NCBI GenBank assembly: GCA_008692225.1
Contig: VICG01000002.1
Span: 1,070,001 to 1,134,000 of the forward strand
Source: Monilinia fructicola
Lineage: Eukaryota; Ascomycota; Leotiomycetes; Helotiales; Sclerotiniaceae
Length of the DNA stretch: 64,000 nucleotides
Direction: 5' to 3'
Every line of letters starts with the position of its first letter. The stretch's first letter is position 1. The position numbers and the translations under genes are program-made. Shown piece by piece: positions 58,208 through 64,000 of this stretch. The notes beneath the pieces were generated by a model. That model had not been told where the DNA came from, made no database searches, and was given only the letters and a program-made list of their open reading frames with translations.

Positions 58208-61200
58208 TCAATTTCCCTCCATCACTTGTGCAATTGGAATCTTCTCAATCTTACTGTTCTGCTCCTGATCCCTACTAACCTGGTAAAAATCATCGCAGAA
58301 GTCTGAGCACTGCATCGCCTTCAAAAACTCTTCATCGTGCGTAATGATGATGAGTTGGAAAGTTAGCTTGCTGTTGACGGGATTTGATGATGCCATGAAG
58401 GGATTCGCGCGAGTGCTTTGATGTTGTCTTGATCTAAGTTCGTGGTAGGTTCGTCGAGTGCAATAAGCTGTGAAATCATATTAGTTATGTGTGAAGTATG
58501 AGGAAAAATGACGATACGTACACCGCAGTTAATACCGAAGCACTCGGCCAGTGCCAGACGAATGATGATACAAGCCAGAACTTTTTGACCAGCACTGCAA
58601 CGACCACGCATATCCATCTCGACATCTTGCTTCACCATCACAACTCGATACTTGTAATTTGTCTTCTTGTTACCGGCTGCAGTCTCCCCCTCGTCCTTTT
58701 CAGAGCGGATCATGATCGTATCAACATCCGTACCTTGGTAGGTAGTCTGCCAAAGTTCACCAGCAATTCGATTAATCTCCTCCATCTTCACACTGTGAAA
58801 CTTCACGATTGCTTTATCCATAGCTGTAATCATCTTACCTAGATCGTCAATAGCCGCCTTCGTCGTCTTGACTTTAATCATAGCTGTGCGATATTCGGAT
58901 CGAGCGTTCTTGTAATTAAGATCCCAATCAATTAAATATTGTTGCAGGTTTTGGTCCTTCTCCGCGAGAACAGCTGTCTTCTGCTGATATAGGCGACGAT
59001 GTTCGTAGAAGGTTTTTTCTATCTCCTCAGCCTCCTTTGTCAAAGTCTCGAAATTTCCTTCAACATTTTGTGCTTCCAAGTCAACAGTTTGTTTCTTGTA
59101 CACTTCCAATTTAGTCACTTCTTCGCGATAGAGAATGTTATCGCTGATATTTGTCTTCAATCGATCGGAATCGCCTTTTTTAGCTCGAAGGGCATTCAAG
59201 TCAACGGTGATCCCGTTCAATTCCTCGCTAATACGCTTCTGATCCTGTTGTATATTTTTGATTGCTCGCTCGCACGCAGCGAGTTGTTCGGGGCCACTAT
59301 TATCAATGTACCCATTGATGTTTTTCTCATGCTGCAGGAATTGACGGACAGTGTCTGCTAATTTTTCTTTTTGAGATCGGACTTCTCTCTCCTTTGCATG
59401 GCCTTGCTGTTGTATATCCTCATATCTGGCCTTTGCAGCGTCAATCTTTGGCTTCAATGCCTCCAGCTCGATGTCAGCACGATCGATGACTTCACGTTGC
59501 TGTACATTGCTCTCGAGAAGCTCATCGATATCCTTTCGTAAAGCCTCCTTCTTTGCCAGTCCGTCAATAACATCTCGAAGTCTTTGAGATTTGCGAGAAA
59601 GATCACGCTCCACATCATTTATCTTATCCTTAGCCGCATCCTTCTCGGATGAAATCTTGGCCAATTGTTCTCTAATCTCGCGCATATTTTCACTACAAGT
59701 TGTCTGACGTTCTTGAATCTCGTCAGCAGTCAGGATGCTTCCGGAAATACTCTGTTGCGAGGATAAACTATCAATTTTTGCCTCATGGTCCTTGATATCA
59801 CCATTGTACCTAATAATAGAGGAGATGATGTTTGACAGGGACTCGACATCCCTCTGTCTAGCGTTCTTGCTGTCGACAATTTTGTCATGGCGCTCAACTT
59901 CTTCAAGCAGCCTAAATTTTTCACTCTCCGCCTTCTTGAGCTCTTGCTCTACATTTGGAATTTCGTCTCGGAGAGATTGGTAGGTATCATACTGTGATTG
60001 AGCTGCCTTGGCAGTCTTGATTTGTTCATTGTACACCTCCAAGCTTTCCTGCAAGGTTTCTCGGGCATCTTTGTTGAGAAGTTTCTGAATCTTCTTCATA
60101 GCCGCTGATCGATGTGCTTCTTCTACAAATTTCCTCTCGCAGAGTTTGCACATATCTTTGATCTGGATGGTGTTTAGACATTGGGTAAAATATTCAATCT
60201 TATGCTTGAAGCCGTCCATATTTTCTCGGACCTCGTCACGCTCCTCTTCTAGCTGGTTCAGTTCCCTAGGATATTCTTCGACGCTAATCAACGGCTTGCC
60301 ATCTTCATCCATGATAGAGTTGATCACGGCGTTCTCACAAGCTTTCAATTGATCCTTCTTAGTTTTGAGGTCATCACGGAGTGAATTGAATCGAAAACCT
60401 GCTTCAGTGAAGGACTTTTTGGCAGCTTCTTGCTCGTTCGTTGCATCTGAAACTTCTTCCTTCTCCCTATCGAGGGCACGTTGGAAATCCTTACCAAGAG
60501 TATCGACTTGCCAGTCCGAACCAAGAATGGAATCGAGCTTTCCACCATGGGTCGCCTTCATAGTGTCTAATTTTCCCTTGGTATTCTTCAGTTCCCCCAT
60601 GACATAATCAAGTTGAGCACGATCATTCGAGCGCTTGTTGATCTCAAAAAGCCTCTTTTCTCAAAGATTTTCTCCTCATCTTCAAGCTCTCTCAACCGTC
60701 CGTTGCTAGTGATGATGATGCGATTATCCCAACCTGCAGAATCGAATTGGGCTCTAAGCTTCTCCAAAAGCTCCTTGGCCTCCTTGTGAGAAGACTCAAG
60801 ACCCGTTTTATCACCTTCGTCGAACTGAATAAAACCAAGCTCTGTTTGTTTAGGACCCACCTTCCTGTCATTGATGGAAATTGTCTGCTTGGCTGTGACC
60901 TTTTCTTGGATACGTATTGCATGTTGATTTTGAAGTTCTGTTAATGTGGTCTGGACGGTTTTAAGTTCGTCATTAGTGGCCGTCTTAATCCGCTCCAAAT
61001 CACGCTCCTTGTCACGAGAAAGCTTTTTGATCCTCTCAATAAATTCATTCACTCGAGAATCATCGATATCATCATCATAACCTCTAATGGAATGTTTAGA
61101 TGCAGCACTCTTGACCAGCTGAGCTCGAGATTCGCGCGCTCTTCTTCGTAGGCTTGTTTTAAGGCTTGTTGCCGACCTAAGTCTGCTTGCTTCTTACCCA

Positions 61201-62347
61201 GTTCGCTGGTGTTTGCCGACATCTGCTGCTGCTTATCTCGGTATTGTTTCTGAAGTTGCTCATCTTGTTGTTCCATTTCGAGTATCCGGTCCGCGTATTG
61301 ATCTAATGTTGATCTAAGCCACTCATCCGATTCAGACAGTGGCTTAATTCTCTTCTGCAGCAATTCAAGATTTTCCTCGCTGAATTTGACTCGTTCTTTG
61401 TTGGTCCTGAGTTTTTGAACCAAATCCCACACTTCACTCGCTTTTCTCTGTTTTGCTTCAACCACTTCTCGGGCTGCTTCCATGTCAGCCTTGTCTTTTA
61501 GGGCCTCCTCGGACAATTTCTCAATTTGATCGGAAAGTTCTTCACAACGGCTCTTGGTCTTTTTCTCCTTTATCCTTGTTATCCTTGGCTATCGACTCCT
61601 CCGCCATCATACTTTTGATCTGCGCAGCATAATCCTTCTTCAAAAGTTTGAGGCTATCAACAGCTTTGGTGTATCTTGTTGCTTCAAATATGTCATCAAA
61701 CTTCTTCTTGAGTGTGGAAGGCTCGCTCATTGGCCATAGTGAATCATCTTGGTGACAAAAGATCACATTATCCAACACGGCTTCAGAAACGCCTAAAGCT
61801 TGTTGCATTATCTTGTCCATTTCACCAACTTTGTGGGATACGGCAGTTCTTTCGCCGCCATTTTGAACCATCAGCCCGGAATCTAGGGTCTTTTACCTTT
61901 CTCGACGTCTTTGTAACTGTAAGCTGCATACTCCTTGTAATGACCATTCTCGATCCTGTTGTGCTCTGGAACGAAAGCTTGACTTGTGCCAATACCTCCT
62001 TTTCACCGCAAAGCTAAGATGAGTAAGTACCATGCATAAACAGCGTATCGAGGGGTCTATGAGCGATGATATACTTTAGGATCATGAATGAAGGCCCCTC
62101 CAACCTTGCTATTCGGTGGTTGTCCACCAGTGGTTGCATATTTTAGGCACTCGATGATGGTCTGTTTGGATATCAGCTTTAGTTCCGTTCCATGGTTAAC
62201 CCGCAAGGCAATACGTACAGTTTTACCCGAGCCATTGAGTCCGACGATGAGTGTAAGAGGGGTGTTGAAAGCGATCGCTTCCCAGCCCTTGTGGTCAAAG
62301 GACCGTACGCTGTCAGAAGGAAAACTAGTAAGCTCAACCTTTCCCAA
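58208..62347 (-). CDS. rad50: Rad50, MRN/MRX DNA-repair ATPase, multiply frame-disrupted
   Basis: ABC/SMC-type ATPase that bridges DNA ends with Mre11 and Nbs1 in double-strand break repair. Walker A GLNGSGKT near the N-terminus, the zinc-hook cysteines in [13 protein letters not shown] signature RGRCSAGQK and Walker [13 protein letters not shown] are all present, separated by the expected long coiled coils. Exons: 62347-62219, 62161-62075, 62013-58522 and 58467-58208, with introns of 57, 61 and 54 nt. Indels: extra A in 61891-61894 and 61560-61564; one base missing near 61122; a shift at 60656-60659 (missing A or two extra bases); one extra base at 58406-58411; one extra C at 58357-58358. 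Correcting them gives one protein of about 1,300 residues, the family's usual length. A 2.1-kb central segment is intact. Confidence 0.95.
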
Positions 62348-63570
62348 TATATAGCCTATCTCGATGTCACTCTAACCCGCATATTCTCATCTTTTCAATT
62401 CTTGACATCTTGTTGACTTTGGAGGTGCCCCGCAATCTATTGAGTATTGACGATCAAAGAAGGAGAGCCGATGATCGCCACAAAATTATCTACAGTATGG
62501 TTTCGTTGGTTAGGTCGGAAACATTAGGTACGATATATTAAATTCACGATAATGGAATAATGGAATAATGAAATAATGAAATAATGAAATAATGAAACAA
62601 GGCTGACCACCTTCTTGTTTGCGATCCTTTGTATTGAAATAGAACTAAAGGTTTGTATGTGTAATAAATAGATGATGGACCGTTAGATCACCGAAGTGTG
62701 GGCTGTTCCGCCGTGCTTTATAGAGAAGATGATTGATGGGTGCAGGTGGCTTGTGGATGGTACTACTTACTGTAGAGTAGTAAAGTAGCAAAGTAAATAG
62801 TTATCAATACTCGAGCATAAACAAAAAAGTTTCCCTGTGGCAAATGATAAGGTTATCGAACGCGAAGGAGAAAAAAGAAGCGCGCTTGCTCACGTCATCA
62901 CGTGCTCGTCTCGGCACACTGACCACGCAGGCTGACAAGTGAGAACTAAACCAGTGCAGTACAGTACGTACAGAGAAGGGCAGGATGGAACTTCTCTCTG
63001 TTCCGGACTACGGACTACGGATTGCGGATTATGGATTATGGACTAACTACTGTACAGTTTTACAAAAAGTTTCTTTAGTATAAGCCACCAAGTTCGCTTC
63101 TATGATCTGTGCGTGTTCCCCGCTGTAATGAGGGAGGAGGAGTCTGTATGGCCACTATGGTGGTACAGAATGGCATTGCCGGGTGCCCAGTGGTTTTGGC
63201 TAAAGGGGTCCAAGCCTCTTTAGGTAGGTCGGGAGATACCTAGGTACTACTATACTGGGGACCTACAGTATGACCTACCTAGCATGTATGGTATGACCTC
63301 TGTATGACCTATGATCTATGGCCTATTGACGATATCGTCCGATGAGTGTCAATTTTCAATGTTGATGAGGAGGTAGGTGGAAGGTTCGCACGTAGATATC
63401 ATACATACACCTCCTCGCTGGAGGTAGTAGATTGGATCAGTTGGGTAGCATTGAATGGATTTATGCATATTTGTTGTTCATATGAGATGAATTAGGGATA
63501 TACCAAATATCATCAATTAGAAGAGTGTTGGATTCAACATTCAAATCATTTGAATTGTTTTATTTGTAAG

Positions 63571-63628
63571 CCTTGTTATTATTGTTGTTGTTGTTGCTGT
63601 TGCTGTTGCTGTTGCTGTTGTTGTTATA
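63571..63628 (+). repeat. TTG/TGC trinucleotide repeat
   Basis: Tandem TTG then TGC units, then TTG again. In frame it encodes a poly-Leu stretch that is not a real protein. Confidence 0.85.
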
Positions 63629-63901
63629 TTACCTAGGTATTATTGTTCTTATTCTTATTCTTATTCTTATTATTCTTACTCCTATTATTAGTAGGTACCC
63701 AAGTACGTGCCCGAACACATGCAGAATACCCCATATACGGTATCCTCAAGCGATAGCCTTTACCACTAGTTGGGTAAAACATACATACAGCGTACAGACA
63801 GAGTACTGAGGTTCATCGACTAGGCAGGTAAAATTGCTTTTATCGACACTCTCCCCTTCTGCTACTACTACTTATTGACTAAGAATAAATATTATTAGAT
63901 A

Positions 63902-63902
<1 letters not shown>

Positions 63903-64000
<98 letters not shown>
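63903..64000 (+). repeat. TAA trinucleotide repeat at window end
   Basis: An almost uninterrupted (TAA)n tract to the last base with short ATATAA breaks. It may continue beyond the window. Confidence 0.9.

Larger units (their letters stand above)
62348..64000. other. Right-end intergenic region
   Basis: 1.65 kb with no gene. Contains an ATGAA/AATAATGAA run (62550-62600), TACGGA and TACTGTA short palindromes, two TACCTAGGTA copies (63237-63246, 63630-63639), a TTG/TGC trinucleotide tract (63571-63628) and a TTATTC/TAA trinucleotide tract up to the window end (63903-64000). Confidence 0.55.

Noticed and set aside
63573..63809. ORF starting with poly-leucine
   Set aside because: Translation of the TTG/TGC repeat.
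1..64000. CRISPR arrays, tRNA and rRNA genes
   Set aside because: No spaced direct repeats of the right form, and I could not recognise a cloverleaf or rRNA segment by eye; a tRNA scan would be needed to exclude small RNA genes.

Overview
The window is a stretch of nuclear chromosome from a filamentous ascomycete. Genes are intron-rich (48-270 nt introns, GTANGT-like donors, CTAAC/CTGAC-like branch sites) and separated by simple repeats, and most encode conserved eukaryotic proteins. From memory, the Cft1, LMBD1 and Rad50 proteins look closest to Botrytis/Sclerotinia, so a Sclerotiniaceae (Helotiales, Leotiomycetes) fungus is the best guess. That placement is inference, not a database result.

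Layout. 1-5.2 kb holds no gene I can support beyond a weak proline-rich open frame. 5.2-20.5 kb is gene-dense: Atg14 (-), an unrecognised coiled-coil protein (+), a DUF3807 protein (+), an ANCHR/B-box-like zinc finger protein (+), an LMBD1-type lysosomal transporter (-) and the cleavage/polyadenylation factor Cft1 (+). 21.7-34.5 kb holds a small hypothetical ORF, a Zn2Cys6 transcription factor (-), casein kinase 2 alpha (-), the RNase P/MRP subunit Rpp30/Rpp1 (+), a secreted repeat-bearing protein (-), a DUF1295 membrane protein (+), a GFA/Mss4-fold protein (+) and a short-chain dehydrogenase (-). 36.7-41.8 kb holds TFIIS (+), a 275-bp GTAT microsatellite and a DUF7514 protein with an RE-rich tail (-). 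42.8-45.4 kb is an extremely AT-rich block bounded by imperfect terminal inverted repeats and TA dinucleotides, which reads as a RIP-degraded Tc1/mariner/pogo-like DNA transposon. 45.7-62.3 kb holds an arrestin-like protein (-), the CENP-A chaperone Scm3 (-) with an ATGA-overlapping downstream ORF, Atg6/Beclin (+) and Rad50 (-). The last 1.6 kb is non-coding and ends in a TAA repeat.

How the genes relate. Atg14 and Atg6 belong to the same autophagy PI3-kinase complex I and lie about 47 kb apart. The rest are unrelated housekeeping functions (mRNA 3' end formation, transcription elongation, tRNA processing, DNA repair, centromere assembly, signalling). Several pairs are divergent with short shared promoters (Atg14/unknown, LMBD1/Cft1, CK2/Rpp1, SDR/TFIIS, Scm3/Atg6).

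The most striking property is technical or evolutionary. At least seven conserved genes (Cft1, Rad50, Atg6, LMBD1, the zinc finger protein, the Zn2Cys6 factor and the DUF7514 gene) are broken by 1-2 nt indels, mostly in short homopolymers, although the protein sequence continues unmistakably in the next frame. Other ORFs of 1.5-2.2 kb are intact. I read this as uncorrected sequencing error rather than gene death. I see no convincing unknown defence, mobile or biosynthetic system here. The most biologically interesting items are the RIP-degraded TIR element, two stop-free length-3n introns (one in CK2 alpha), the Scm3 overlap, and a 10-bp palindrome present six times in intergenic DNA.
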